NCBI GenBank assembly: GCA_028281945.1
Contig: JANQIW010000027.1
Span: 1-64,000 of the forward strand
Direction: 5' to 3'
Source of the DNA: Prochloraceae cyanobacterium PL24a_bin.78
Lineage (GTDB): Bacteria > Cyanobacteriota > Cyanobacteriia > Cyanobacteriales > JANQIW01
DNA length: 64,000 bases
Below the pieces are notes generated by a model. That model searched no databases, had not been told where the DNA came from, and saw only the letters and a program-made list of their open reading frames with translations. Each line of letters starts with the position of its first letter. Positions within the stretch are counted from its first letter, which is position 1. Positions 55,143 through 64,000 of the stretch are shown here, one piece after another. The translations under genes were made by a program, and so were the position numbers.

Positions 55143-56183
55143 ATGAAATTCAGTCGTCGAGAATTTTTATGGTTGAGTGGTTTAAGTTTAAGTTCTAGTT
55201 TCCTATTACAGAATAAACAAGTCGCTCAGGCAAAAAATATAGTTTTAAATGCTGCCGGTGCTACATTTCCAGTGATACTCTACCAACGTTGGTTTGTGGA
55301 ATATCGTCGTAAGAATTGGGAAGTAACTATTAATTATCAACCCATTGGAAGTGCTGCTGGTATTCAACAGATGATAGCTGAAACAGTTGATTTTGCTGGT
55401 AGTGATATTGCTATGACGGATGCTGAAATTGCTCAAGTTAGTCGTGGTATTGTGATGTTACCTATGACTGCTGGTAGCGTGGCGGTGGTTTATAATTTGC
55501 CTAAGATTGGTAGTGGTTTGAAGTTGTCGCGAGAGGTTTTGTCTGAAATTTTTTTGGGAAAGATCGATCGCTGGAATGACCAAAAAATAGCGAATCTCAA
55601 TCCTGGCATATTACTTCCTGATTTACCTATTATCGTGGTACATCGATCGGATGGTAGCGGTACTACTGCTGTATTTACTAAGCATTTAAGTAGTATTAGT
55701 AATGAATGGGAAAGGCGGGTAGGTAGTGGTTTAAATGTAGCTTGGCCTATTGGATTTGGTATTAAGTCTAATTCAGGAGTGAGTGCCCAAATTCAGCAAG
55801 CAGAAGGAACCATTGGTTATGTGGAGTATAGTTTTGCTAAACAACTGAAGTTATCAACTGCTGCTTTGGAAAATAAGGCGGGTAAATATATACAACCCAA
55901 TCTTGAAACAACTTCCAATGCTCTAGCATCAGTAGAATTACCAGAAAATCTTCGAGGTTTTGTTAGTGATCCTGATGGATTTCATTCTTATCCAATTGTA
56001 ACTTATAGTTGGTTATTGGCTTATAAACGCTATGACGATGCTCAAAAGGCAAATGCTATCAAAAATATGATTAGATGGGCTTTAAATGAGGGACAAAGAT
56101 TGAGTAAAGATTTAGGTTTTGTGCCTTTATCTTCTGATGTTGTTAGAAGAGTCGCTGCTGCTAGTAGGGAAATTTCTTTTTAG
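55143..56183 (+). CDS. pstS: PstS-like phosphate-binding protein with Tat signal
   Basis: A 346-residue periplasmic binding protein. The N-terminus SRREFLWLSG carries a twin-arginine motif, unusual for PstS but seen in cyanobacteria. The fold segments NAAGATFPVILYQRWFVEY, NYQPIGSAAGIQQMI, VDFAGSDIAMTD and VHRSDGSGTTAVFTKHLS are those of phosphate-binding PstS, with the phosphate contacts SGTT and SD visible. No pstC, pstA or pstB is near, so this may be a lone receptor or feed a distant ABC system. ATG 55143 is chosen over TTG 55134. Confidence 0.9.
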   Translation: MKFSRREFLWLSGLSLSSSFLLQNKQVAQAKNIVLNAAGATFPVILYQRWFVEYRRKNWEVTINYQPIGSAAGIQQMIAETVDFAGSDIAMTDAEIAQVSRGIVMLPMTAGSVAVVYNLPKIGSGLKLSREVLSEIFLGKIDRWNDQKIANLNPGILLPDLPIIVVHRSDGSGTTAVFTKHLSSISNEWERRVGSGLNVAWPIGFGIKSNSGVSAQIQQAEGTIGYVEYSFAKQLKLSTAALENKAGKYIQPNLETTSNALASVELPENLRGFVSDPDGFHSYPIVTYSWLLAYKRYDDAQKANAIKNMIRWALNEGQRLSKDLGFVPLSSDVVRRVAAASREISF

Positions 56184-56280
56184 TTTAAGTTTTACAATCA
56201 GAAATGATTATAAAATAAATAACCATACCATCGTGATAATATAAAAATTGATATAATTATTTATTTAAAAATCTGACTTT

Positions 56281-57219
56281 TTAAGAAGAAACTTTATTTT
56301 TTCTAGAGAAAAGATAACTACCTCCTAAAATTCCAAAAGATAATAAACCAATAATTGAATTAGATTCTGGTACTTGAGTAATAGTAATTCTACCTAATAC
56401 AAAATCAGGATTACCAGTAAAATCACCATTAGTAAAAGTGACTGTTGTGCCCGGTAATTCAATTCCGACATCAAAAATACTACCCGGAGAACCAGGAGGA
56501 TTTATAAATCCTGGATGAACTCCAATAACACCACCTTCTGATATACCATTTCCAACTAAATCACCACTGAAAGGAATATTAAAAGGATCTTCATCATTGA
56601 CTTCTGTTCCTGCATCCCAAATGATATCTGGAGTTAGAATAATCTCAGTAGGAATGAAATTACCATTTATATCAAAGATTTCTAATGGATCAGGATTCCC
56701 TATAAACCCATCATTGCTAGGAAGAAACATCCCAGCATAGTTGAAAAAGCGATTAACGCTTGGGTCTTCAATATTTAATATGATGGAATTAGTCTCTCCT
56801 GCTAAAATCCCTGCGGGAGGGAAAAATGTACCTGTGAGAAAAGTTTGTATTCCACCATTATCTGCGGCTGAGCTTGCGGCAAATTCCCCTGCAATTGTAT
56901 CGTCAAAATCAGGAAAAATCTCTGGAGGTGCAAAATCTGTTGTACCGATTAAATCTTCAAAACCAATAAATCCTTCTTCAGCAACAATTTCAATGCCACT
57001 GGAAGCAGGGGATCCAATATCAAAGCTATCAAAGCTGCCATCATGAATTCCTAGCCACAAGGGAGTAATTAGGGCTCCGGGGGGAGGATTAAGATTTTCT
57101 ATAGTTATTTGTAATCTCGATGCCATTGCTTTTGAAGGCATTATCATAGTTGAACTAATAGCTAAGATAATTCCTGCTATAGTTTTTTTGTGTCTGAATT
57201 CTCTTATGGATTTAATCAT
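56281..57219 (-). CDS. Spondin-domain protein with PEP-CTERM tail
   Basis: A 312-residue secreted protein. Signal peptide about 1-33 (ending AMA); a spondin_N-type domain (about 34-200: LQITIENLNPPPGALITPLW, LGIHDGSFDSFDIG, FNYAGMFLPSNDGFIGN), then an Asp/Pro/Gly-rich region and the tail VPESNSIIGLLSFGILGG with a basic end, the cyanobacterial PEP-CTERM sorting signal. ATG 57219 is used because AAGGAG lies eight bases ahead; a GTG nine bases upstream overlaps that site. Likely an envelope or matrix protein. It is the second PEP-CTERM gene of the window. Confidence 0.85.
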   Translation of the reverse strand: MIKSIREFRHKKTIAGIILAISSTMIMPSKAMASRLQITIENLNPPPGALITPLWLGIHDGSFDSFDIGSPASSGIEIVAEEGFIGFEDLIGTTDFAPPEIFPDFDDTIAGEFAASSAADNGGIQTFLTGTFFPPAGILAGETNSIILNIEDPSVNRFFNYAGMFLPSNDGFIGNPDPLEIFDINGNFIPTEIILTPDIIWDAGTEVNDEDPFNIPFSGDLVGNGISEGGVIGVHPGFINPPGSPGSIFDVGIELPGTTVTFTNGDFTGNPDFVLGRITITQVPESNSIIGLLSFGILGGSYLFSRKNKVSS

Positions 57220-57442
57220 TATTGACACTCCTTATACTCATTAAAACTGTTCAAATTTGACAATCAAACCATCTGGATATTTTTATCCTATGGTGATGGT
57301 AAGGAAATATTCTATCTATCATTTATCTTTTGAGAATTGTTGATAGATTTTCTTGACTATGATTATAGTAATTAGGCAATTTTAAAAATCATAAATTTAT
57401 TAAATTTTGTTAACATAAAATATCAAAAAATATTAATTTCTA

Positions 57443-58690
57443 ATGGAAGTAGACTTTTTTCTCAAACAATATGATGCTGGCAAAAGAGATTTTACATTGA
57501 TAAATTTAGAAAATGTAGATTTAACTGAAGCTAATTTATCTGATATTAATCTCTCTGGAGCAAATTTAAATAAAGCAATTTTAATTGAGGCTGATTTAAC
57601 TCAAGCTAATTTGATCAATACTAATTTGAAAGAGGCTAATTTAGAAGGAGTTAATCTGGCAAAAGCTAAACTTGATAAAGCTGATTTGACTGGGGCAAAT
57701 CTCAATAATGGTAATTTAATTGGTGTTGATTTAACTGAGGTTATTTTAGATAATGTCTCTCTTCATAATACGATTATGCCTAATGGGTTGCTTTATGAAG
57801 AATGGATTTTAAATCAAAATTCTGATTCTCAATTTAATTCTCAATTTGATTCTCAATTTAATTCTCAAAACGAAGTTAATAATCATGTCAATCTTGACAA
57901 AAAAAATCAGGATATGGATTCAGAATTGAATCAGAAAATGGATTATAATTTTTCGATAAATTCTCGAATTGATACTCTGGATTATTCTGAAAATGAAAAT
58001 AATTCCATTGATTTGGAAGTTGATGAATTTAATGAAATGGATGAGATAGATTTGGAAATAAACCATGAAGATAATATTACTAATACTGAAGAAAATTTAA
58101 ATACTTCTGAAAATTGGACTATTAGAAATTTTTATGAAAATTTGCCTCAAACTCAGTTATTAATTTTGGCAATAGGATATTTTTGCTTTGGAATGCTTTT
58201 AAGTGTTTCTAATGCTTCTATCTGGGGTTGGTTACTAACTTTAACTGGCTCTTTATTTTGGTTAATTTATGAATCTTTTACTTGGTTTGTACCGGTTACA
58301 GCAGCAATTGCAGTTTTCTTTTCTCTTTCCCTTCATCCTGCCATTGAAATTATTGCTTTAGTGACTACTTCAGTATTTTTGATTTCTAGCATTTTGTTAG
58401 GATTTGGTCTTCAAAAATCTGTTCAAGATACTATCTTTATCGGAGTTGCTAATATTACTTTTCTTTTAATATTATTTAATGGCTTATTTAATTATGATAG
58501 GGCTGTATTATTTGGTTTATTACCTTTGCCTTTTGCTTGGATAATTGCTCTTATTTTTGTTGGCATTGGTGCCATGTCTTGGATGTCTATGTCTGATACT
58601 GGATTTACCAATAAACATACAATTCAAACTTATCTTGTAGTTACTGGTATAGGATTATTATTTGGTTGGCTAACAGAGAGTTTATTTTAG
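57443..58690 (+). CDS. Pentapeptide-repeat membrane protein
   Basis: A 415-residue protein. Residues about 18-110 hold pentapeptide repeats of the A(D/N)LXX type (LTEANLSDINLSGANLNKA), which fold into a right-handed beta-helix. A highly acidic, Asn/Asp/Glu-rich linker with SQFNSQFD repeats (about 125-235) leads to a membrane domain of about seven helices (about 240-412). The composition of the linker is low-complexity. Function unknown. It stands alone. Confidence 0.8.
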   Translation: MEVDFFLKQYDAGKRDFTLINLENVDLTEANLSDINLSGANLNKAILIEADLTQANLINTNLKEANLEGVNLAKAKLDKADLTGANLNNGNLIGVDLTEVILDNVSLHNTIMPNGLLYEEWILNQNSDSQFNSQFDSQFNSQNEVNNHVNLDKKNQDMDSELNQKMDYNFSINSRIDTLDYSENENNSIDLEVDEFNEMDEIDLEINHEDNITNTEENLNTSENWTIRNFYENLPQTQLLILAIGYFCFGMLLSVSNASIWGWLLTLTGSLFWLIYESFTWFVPVTAAIAVFFSLSLHPAIEIIALVTTSVFLISSILLGFGLQKSVQDTIFIGVANITFLLILFNGLFNYDRAVLFGLLPLPFAWIIALIFVGIGAMSWMSMSDTGFTNKHTIQTYLVVTGIGLLFGWLTESLF

Positions 58691-58720
58691 TTTTTATTAT
58701 TAATTAAATTAGGATTTAAG

Positions 58721-59548
58721 TTATTTTTGAAGTAATTGAATTTCAAATAGTTTAGGCCATAATTTACCTGTTACAAAAAGTCGATTATTTTCTTTGTCGT
58801 AAGCAATGCCATTAAGCACATTTTGAGGTATGCCTTGAGCTGGAATTGGTTTTAAATCGATTAATCCGGTTAAATCTATCCAACCTAAAACTTCTCCTGT
58901 TTCTGGAGAAATTCTGACGATATTATCTGTCAACCAAATGTTAGCAAATATCTCTCCATTGATATATTCTAATTCGTTTAGTTTTTCGATGAAAACATCA
59001 CCATTATTTGTTTTTTCTTTGACTTTAATGGTACGAATTCTTTCAAAAGTTTCTGGGTTTAAAAAGTACAAATTATCGCTACCATCGCTCATAATTAAGT
59101 TTTTGCCATCATGAGTAATTCCCCAACCGTCTGTAGGATAAGAAAATTCATTTAATTTTTCAAAAGTTTCTCGATTATAAACAAAACCTATATTTGAAGT
59201 CCAAGTTAATTGAATGAGTTTATCTTCCCAAAGGGCAAGCCCTTCTCCAAAGAAACGGTTAGGTAATGATAATTTTTTTAAAACTTTTCCTGTTTCTAAT
59301 TCTACTTTTCGTAATGAAGAGTGTCCTCTTAAACCAGTACTTTCATATAATAAGCCGTCATGGTAAATTAAACCTTGAGTAAAGGCTCTAAGATCATGAG
59401 GATAAGTATTAACAACTTGATAGGTATAAAATTTTTGATTATCAGCAATTTGCTTATTCATTGATATTGTTGGTTCTTGTTTTTGGAATAATAAGATAGC
59501 TATAAATATCGAAATTCCTATTGATAGGATAATTATTATTTTGCGCAT
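58721..59548 (-). CDS. Glutaminyl-peptide cyclotransferase (bacterial QC)
   Basis: A 275-residue beta-propeller enzyme forming N-terminal pyroglutamate, bacterial/plant type. A signal anchor (4-22) precedes TYPHDLRAFTQGLIYHDGLLYESTG, the FGEGLALWEDKLIQLTW and TDGWGITHDGKNLIMSDGS repeats, and a final LNGIAYDKENNRLFVTGKLWPKLFE blade. It is exported or membrane-anchored. It is the last gene of a three-gene unit, 23 bases after the DnaJ/WD40 gene. Confidence 0.9.
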   Translation of the reverse strand: MRKIIIILSIGISIFIAILLFQKQEPTISMNKQIADNQKFYTYQVVNTYPHDLRAFTQGLIYHDGLLYESTGLRGHSSLRKVELETGKVLKKLSLPNRFFGEGLALWEDKLIQLTWTSNIGFVYNRETFEKLNEFSYPTDGWGITHDGKNLIMSDGSDNLYFLNPETFERIRTIKVKEKTNNGDVFIEKLNELEYINGEIFANIWLTDNIVRISPETGEVLGWIDLTGLIDLKPIPAQGIPQNVLNGIAYDKENNRLFVTGKLWPKLFEIQLLQK

Positions 59549-59571
59549 TTTACCTTTAATTTTTAATTATT

Positions 59572-61023
59572 TTAATTATATTCCCAAATTTTAATTGTTT
59601 TATCAGCACTAGCACTAATAATAGTTTTTCCATTTCGACTAATGCTAACAGATGTTATTTCTCCTGAATGCCCTACAAGAGTAGATATTTTTTCTCCTGT
59701 ATATGGATTCCATAATTTGATGGTTTTATCCCAGCTACCACTAACTAAGACTTTCCCATCTTCTCTAAACATTAAAGATGATACTCGATCGTAATGTCCA
59801 TCTAAAGTACGAATTTTTGTACCTTTGTCGATATGCCATAAAGTAATAGTTCGATCGAAATTCCCCGTAGCAAGCATTTTGCCATCAGGGCTAAAAGCAA
59901 GTGACAAAACAGCACTATTAGTTTTAATGGAGCGAAGAATTTGACGATTGCTAGTTTTTCTAATTCTAATATATTGTTCTAAACCTCCAGCAGCAAACAT
60001 TTTTCCATCATAACTAATAGCAATTGATAAAATTTGACCAGAATAATTTGGTATATTATGCAATTCTTTGCCCGTATTTAGTTGCCAAATTCTAATAGTT
60101 TCATCCGCACCTCCACTAATAATTGTTTTTTCATTGGGAGTAATAGCAACAGATAAAACCTTATCAGTATGGCCTGAAAACCAACCTCCAAGATGGTGAA
60201 TTGGTTGTTGTTTATTAATATCCCAAACTTTGATGGTTTGATCAAAACTACCACTAACAATAATTTTATTATTTTTACTAATAGCAAGAGAAACAATTTT
60301 ATCTGTATGGCCTATTAATGTTGCCATTTCTTTTCCTGTATTTAATTTCCAGATTTTAATCAGGTTATCGTAACCACCACTAACGATAATTTTTTGATTA
60401 TTACTAATAGCAACAGCCCCAACTTTTTGTGAATGCCCTTTTAAAGTTCGACTACAGGAATAACTTTCTGCATTAGATTCTTTTGAATTATAATTATATG
60501 AATATTGATAATAAGATCTTTCTGCTTCTGCTTCTGCTTCTGCTTCTGCTTCTGCTTGTTGAAATTCAAGTTCTTTCGCTTTCCATAAGTCTGCATTTGC
60601 TCTATTTTCATATCCTAACTGAGAACAGACAAATCCTCTATATTTATAAGCTTTGACATGAAAATTATTAATTTTAATAGCTAAAGAAAAGTTTTTTAAG
60701 GCTTCTTCTAATTCTCCATTTTCTGCATATTTCACTCCTTCATTATAATAAGTTTCGGCATTAATAGTTTCAATATTAATTTTTATACCATTTTTAGTTT
60801 GATAAATTGAGTCAGATAAATCCGGTTGATAATTTTTTAGAGTTTCATAAGCTAGATTAATTTGTTTAATTTCTTCTTCTGCTTTTTCTTTTAACTGAGA
60901 ATCATCTGTAAAACTATCAGGATGCCATTTTTTTACTAACTCTCGATATGCTTGTTTAACTTCCTCTTGAGATGCACCTATTTTTAGACCAAGTATTGCT
61001 AATGCTTCATCAATATCATTCAT
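59572..61023 (-). CDS. DnaJ-TPR-WD40 fusion protein
   Basis: A 483-residue cytoplasmic protein. Residues 1-68 are a J-domain with the HPD tripeptide (KKWHPDSF), so it can stimulate an Hsp70. A TPR-like pair follows (about 85-150), then an Ala-Glu run (AEAEAEAEAEAE, coded by repeated GCTTCT on the plus strand), then seven WD40 repeats (about 190-483; LKGHSQKV, LIGHTDK, LVGHSGE). Key contact signs of WD40 blades (IKIW, IRIW) are regular. The protein may bring a client-binding propeller to DnaK. ATG 61023 is chosen; TTG 61029 is possible. It lies 10 bases from the methyltransferase and 23 from the QC gene. Confidence 0.9.
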   Translation of the reverse strand: MNDIDEALAILGLKIGASQEEVKQAYRELVKKWHPDSFTDDSQLKEKAEEEIKQINLAYETLKNYQPDLSDSIYQTKNGIKINIETINAETYYNEGVKYAENGELEEALKNFSLAIKINNFHVKAYKYRGFVCSQLGYENRANADLWKAKELEFQQAEAEAEAEAEAERSYYQYSYNYNSKESNAESYSCSRTLKGHSQKVGAVAISNNQKIIVSGGYDNLIKIWKLNTGKEMATLIGHTDKIVSLAISKNNKIIVSGSFDQTIKVWDINKQQPIHHLGGWFSGHTDKVLSVAITPNEKTIISGGADETIRIWQLNTGKELHNIPNYSGQILSIAISYDGKMFAAGGLEQYIRIRKTSNRQILRSIKTNSAVLSLAFSPDGKMLATGNFDRTITLWHIDKGTKIRTLDGHYDRVSSLMFREDGKVLVSGSWDKTIKLWNPYTGEKISTLVGHSGEITSVSISRNGKTIISASADKTIKIWEYN

Positions 61024-61033
61024 AACCAACTTC

Positions 61034-61780
61034 TTAAATGTTTTTAATTTGTAAAATTATAAAAGTATAACCATAAGTTCCGATATGTTTTTGGTATATA
61101 TCAATTTCTTTCATGGTTTGTTTGATACATTCTTCAAGTTCTTGATCTTGTATCTCATTCTTTTGTATCTCTATAATACGATTGCCCATTTCTTGATAAT
61201 AATTTTCCCAAGCTTGTTGTGGCAAAATTCTAGTTTGCTTCACTATGTAACCTGCTTGATTTGCTGCTGCTTCCAATCCTTTGACATTAGTCATTGCCGG
61301 ATAAGATTCTTGCCAATACTCTTTGGCTTCTAAGGGAGGATTATCTGTTAGCCATACTGCCTCTGATATTACTATCATACCTGATGGTTTTAACAGCTTT
61401 CGCCAATTTTCCAAAGCATTAACAAAACCAACGGCAAAAACTGCGCCTTCACTCCAAATTAAATCTACGGATTCTTTTGCTATATTTGGCTTTAGCATAT
61501 CTCCACAAAATATTTCTATTTTATGCTTGACTCCAGCTTTTTCAGCTCGATTTATAAGAGTATCTAGATATGGTTGATATAAATCGACTGCTTTAATATT
61601 ACAGGGTAGATTTTGGGCTAAAACTATCGTTTGTCTACCAGTGCCACAACCTAAATCTAAAACTAAAGCTTCATTGTTAAGAGGAGGAAGGGATTTTAGA
61701 ATATCTAATGTTATTTGATTATCTCCTGGGCCTAAGTTGGATAAATCTTCATGGAGTTTGAAAATTGCTTCTTCTGACAT
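61034..61780 (-). CDS. SAM-dependent methyltransferase
   Basis: A 248-residue class I methyltransferase: motif I VLDLGCGTGRQTIVLA (about 40-55), acidic residue of motif II in IKAVDLYQPYLD, motif IV VDLIWSEGAVF near 104, and GMIVISEAVWL. It may act on a small molecule or lipid. First gene of the unit with the DnaJ/WD40 and QC genes (10-base gap), so its target could be linked to that chaperone, which is only a positional inference. Confidence 0.87.
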   Translation of the reverse strand: MSEEAIFKLHEDLSNLGPGDNQITLDILKSLPPLNNEALVLDLGCGTGRQTIVLAQNLPCNIKAVDLYQPYLDTLINRAEKAGVKHKIEIFCGDMLKPNIAKESVDLIWSEGAVFAVGFVNALENWRKLLKPSGMIVISEAVWLTDNPPLEAKEYWQESYPAMTNVKGLEAAANQAGYIVKQTRILPQQAWENYYQEMGNRIIEIQKNEIQDQELEECIKQTMKEIDIYQKHIGTYGYTFIILQIKNI

Positions 61781-61945
61781 TGATTTTAATCACTATTTCT
61801 GCTTTTGATTATAACATATTAATTGGTTTTTTAATATTTTCTAATGGATAATTAATCACTACTTATATAGTTAATAAGCTACCAATTTGTTGATTATTAT
61901 TAGTCTTATTGATAGCTATGGCAATATTTTTCTGAAAATTTTCAA

Positions 61946-62379
61946 TTATTTATTATCAAGAAATTCCTGAAATTCTGCTAAAGAATTGACAATTGCTGCC
62001 CTTTCTAAAAGCTGTTTTAATTCAGATTGATTGGAAATTTCATTAATAGTTTCTATTAGATTCGATGAAATTTCTCCAAACCTTACTCCTAAAACTGTAA
62101 TGATAGAATCCTTCTCAGCTTGTAGAGTTGCTTTTTATATTCGATATAAATTAAAATCTAAATCTCGTTGCCATCCAGTAACCAAACTTGGAATAATTTA
62201 TCAGCAAAACGTTTTCCCGTATTAGAGGAAGTATTTATTTGTTGTAATTCCTTTTCTAAAGATTTTGGAGGTTTACCCCAGTCAATTAAAGAATGAATTT
62301 GAGGAAAAAAGAAAAGTAAAAATCATTTTAAATATTTATCAAGATCTTGTTTCCAAGAACTATTATAATCTACATTCAC
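61946..62379 (-). pseudogene. Remnant of an Rpn/transposase-family PD-(D/E)XK nuclease
   Basis: Reading the minus strand from GTG 62379 gives an N-terminal fragment (SWKQDLDKYLK, then an in-frame stop, then FFFPQIHSLIDWGKPP, ELQQINTSSNTGKRFADKL, VWLLDGNE). After a stop and a frame change comes a C-terminal fragment (AEKDSIITVLGVRFGEIS, LKQLLERAAIVNSLAEF). These are the two ends of the recombination-promoting nuclease family common in cyanobacteria; about 200 central residues including the catalytic region are missing. So this is an internal-deletion pseudogene. Confidence 0.75.
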
Positions 62380-62400
62380 TTGTATTCTACTTTAGAAGAT

Positions 62401-62427
62401 AAAAACTTATTCTTTTAAAAGAATAAG
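62401..62427 (-). terminator. Palindromic terminator of the P-type ATPase gene
   Basis: A perfect 22-bp palindrome (62406-62427, CTTATTCTTTT and its complement) followed on the minus strand by TTTTT (62401-62405). It is 57 bases past the ATPase stop codon. Confidence 0.8.
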
Positions 62428-62483
62428 CTAAAATAATAAAAGAACTTAAGTCAAAATTAACTAATATTACTTTATAAATATAA

Positions 62484-64000
62484 TCAAAAATCAACCTTAA
62501 ATTTACGTAACCTTAAAGCATTAGTTACCACAGAAACCGAACTCATTGCCATTGCAAAGCCAGCAATTGCAGGATTCAAAAGAATACCAAATAAAGAATA
62601 AAGGATTCCTGCTGCGATAGGAATACCAAGAGTATTGTAAATAAATGCAAAAAATAGGTTCTGACGAATATTATTAATGGTCGCTTGACTGAGCTTAATT
62701 GCCGCCACAATTCCCTGTAAATCCCCAGAAATAAGGGTTATATCGCTTGCTGCCATAGCCACATCAGTGCCGGTACCAATGGCAATTCCTACATCAGCCA
62801 TAGCCAAAGCAGGTGCATCATTAATACCATCTCCCACCATAGCGACTATCTTGGCCTTTTTTCCTTTAGTATCTTCTTGCAATCGTTTGACTTCCATTGC
62901 CTTTTCTTCTGGGCGCACCTCTGATATTACCTTAGTAATACCAACCTCACGAGCGATGGCATTGGCAGTTTGCTGATTATCTCCTGTTAACATCACCACT
63001 TCTAAACCCATCCTTTCCAAAGTATTCACAGCCTCAGCAGAAGAGGGTTTTAATCCATCGGCAATGCCAAATAATGCCTCAATTTTTTCATCAACTGCCA
63101 GCCAAACAACGGTTTGTGAATCTTTTTCCCAACTTTGGGCTTGAGTTTCTAAAACTTTGGTGTCAATTTCTAACTCTTTCATCCACCTTAATGTGCCAAT
63201 TTTAATAGCTTTTTCCTCTACAAATCCTGCTACTCCTTTACCTGGAAATGCTTCAAATTTTTGACAATTAGGAATAGATTTAGAAAAAGATTTTGTGCCA
63301 TTTCCTATCTCTTGAGATTTAGCATAATCAACAATAGCTTTCCCCAAAGGATGCTCTGAATTTTGTTCAATACTTGCGGCTAAAGTTAATAAATTTAGTT
63401 CATTACCGTTAGCAATTCCTGCGGTAGTAATGTAATTTATAACAGTAGGTTTCCCTCTAGTTATAGTTCCAGTTTTATCTAAAATAATGGTTTTAATTTG
63501 ATGAGCTAATTCCAAACTTTCTGCATTTTTAAATAAGATACCAATTTCTGCACCAATTCCCGTTCCCACCATAATAGATGTGGGAGTTGCTAATCCTAAA
63601 GCACAAGGACAAGCTATTATTAATACACTCACTGTTGTTATTAAACTAAGTGTTGTATTTCCTTGCCAATTCCAAATAATAAAAGTTACTACTGCAATAA
63701 CGATTACGCTCGGTACAAACCATCCAGTTACCTTATCAGCTATTCTTTGAATGGGGGCTTTACTACCTTGAGCTTCTTTTACTAACTGAATAATTTGAGC
63801 TAATACTGTATCTTTTCCCACCCGTAAAGCTTGAAATTTAAAACTACCAGTTTTATTAATAGTTGCACCAACAACTTCATCACTTTTTTCTTTATTTACT
63901 AACATTGATTCCCCAGTAATCATGGACTCATCAACTTGAGAATTGCCTTCAATTATTACCCCATCGACAGGTATTTTTTCTCCAGGGCGCACTAAAATAA
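62484..64000 (-). CDS. Copper-type P1B ATPase, N-terminus cut by window end
   Basis: At least 505 residues; the frame continues beyond base 64000. Visible in order: the TGES motif (MITGESM) of the actuator domain, a hydrophobic helix with CPC ([13 protein letters not shown]), the phosphorylation motif [11 protein letters not shown], the nucleotide-domain HP motif (SEHPLGKAI), [10 protein letters not shown], and the last helices with YNTLGIP and [14 protein letters not shown]. The CPC, YN and MSxSS signs mark the Cu(I) group (P1B-1), as in cyanobacterial PacS or CtaA. The metal-binding N-terminal domain lies outside the window, so which paralogue it is stays open. Confidence 0.9.
   Translation of the reverse strand, partial: ILVRPGEKIPVDGVIIEGNSQVDESMITGESMLVNKEKSDEVVGATINKTGSFKFQALRVGKDTVLAQIIQLVKEAQGSKAPIQRIADKVTGWFVPSVIVIAVVTFIIWNWQGNTTLSLITTVSVLIIACPCALGLATPTSIMVGTGIGAEIGILFKNAESLELAHQIKTIILDKTGTITRGKPTVINYITTAGIANGNELNLLTLAASIEQNSEHPLGKAIVDYAKSQEIGNGTKSFSKSIPNCQKFEAFPGKGVAGFVEEKAIKIGTLRWMKELEIDTKVLETQAQSWEKDSQTVVWLAVDEKIEALFGIADGLKPSSAEAVNTLERMGLEVVMLTGDNQQTANAIAREVGITKVISEVRPEEKAMEVKRLQEDTKGKKAKIVAMVGDGINDAPALAMADVGIAIGTGTDVAMAASDITLISGDLQGIVAAIKLSQATINNIRQNLFFAFIYNTLGIPIAAGILYSLFGILLNPAIAGFAMAMSSVSVVTNALRLRKFKVDF

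Larger units (their letters stand above)
61781..62483. other. Spacer holding a decayed Rpn-type gene and a terminator
   Basis: This region lacks any intact gene. Most of it (61946-62379) is a broken minus-strand copy of a cyanobacterial Rpn-like nuclease; a 22-bp palindromic terminator for the P-ATPase lies at 62401-62427. Confidence 0.6.

Noticed and set aside
1-64000. tRNA or rRNA genes, CRISPR arrays, complete insertion sequences
   Set aside because: No T-arm-like GTTCGAATCC words, no spaced direct repeats of CRISPR type and no intact transposase were found on reading the intergenic spacers.

Overview
The window is chromosomal DNA of a unicellular-type, AT-rich cyanobacterium (about one third G+C by eye), most like the Geminocystis/Cyanobacterium group; the genus is an inference. 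Support comes from many cyanobacterial families: a one-helix high-light-inducible protein, Ycf35 (DUF1257), DUF4912, DUF2358, a COP23 secreted protein, a ClpB2-type chaperone, ArsA with an HSP20-like tail, a 550-residue RibBA, PEP-CTERM proteins, and clear enrichment of the HIP1 core CGATCG. I see no rRNA, tRNA, CRISPR array, complete insertion sequence, prophage or replication origin.

Layout. 1-10.2 kb: a long leader and DUF4912 gene, a CPBP membrane protease, a double phosphatase, a Uma2 nuclease, a periplasmic anchored protein divergent from an MCGP/ferric-reductase-like membrane fusion, small secreted and coiled-coil proteins, and an anti-sigma-type ATPase. 10.2-17.5 kb: a non-coding stretch holding an orphan terminator (small-RNA candidate), rlmD, and a 1,599-residue PAS/GAF/GGDEF/EAL protein. 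17.5-30.4 kb: DUF2358, ArsA, MoaD-like, a membrane TerB-like protein, an orphan cytosine-5 methyltransferase, nnr, mnmA, PadR, ribBA, hli, DUF423 and endonuclease V. 30.6-40.8 kb: a dehydrogenase-like protein, the DUF2997-Ycf35-ferredoxin cluster, YiaA/B, aroE, an HprK-like kinase, a duplicated PEP-CTERM protein and a UvrD-type helicase. 40.8-51.6 kb: a tandem Ser/Thr kinase with TPRs, COP23, clpB, and surface-sugar enzymes. 51.6-64 kb: cobU, a beta-lactamase-like protein, phosphoesterase plus PstS, a spondin PEP-CTERM protein, pentapeptide membrane protein, a methyltransferase-DnaJ/WD40-glutaminyl cyclase operon, an Rpn-type pseudogene, and a copper-type P-ATPase cut by the window end.

Most genes are housekeeping or regulatory and stand alone; convincing operons are endonuclease V-DUF423, DUF2997-Ycf35-ferredoxin, the GT2-WcaF pair (4-base overlap), phosphoesterase-PstS and methyltransferase-DnaJ/WD40-QC. 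Several intergenic spacers carry C/G-skewed minisatellites (GGGAGAATG-like units) and a dispersed repeat of about 50 bp. I did not find an unmistakable new multi-gene system. The best leads are the orphan small RNA at 10.5 kb, the Ycf35-ferredoxin cluster, the DnaJ/WD40 operon, the TerB-like membrane protein beside an orphan methyltransferase, and the homopolymer frameshift at 8.6 kb.
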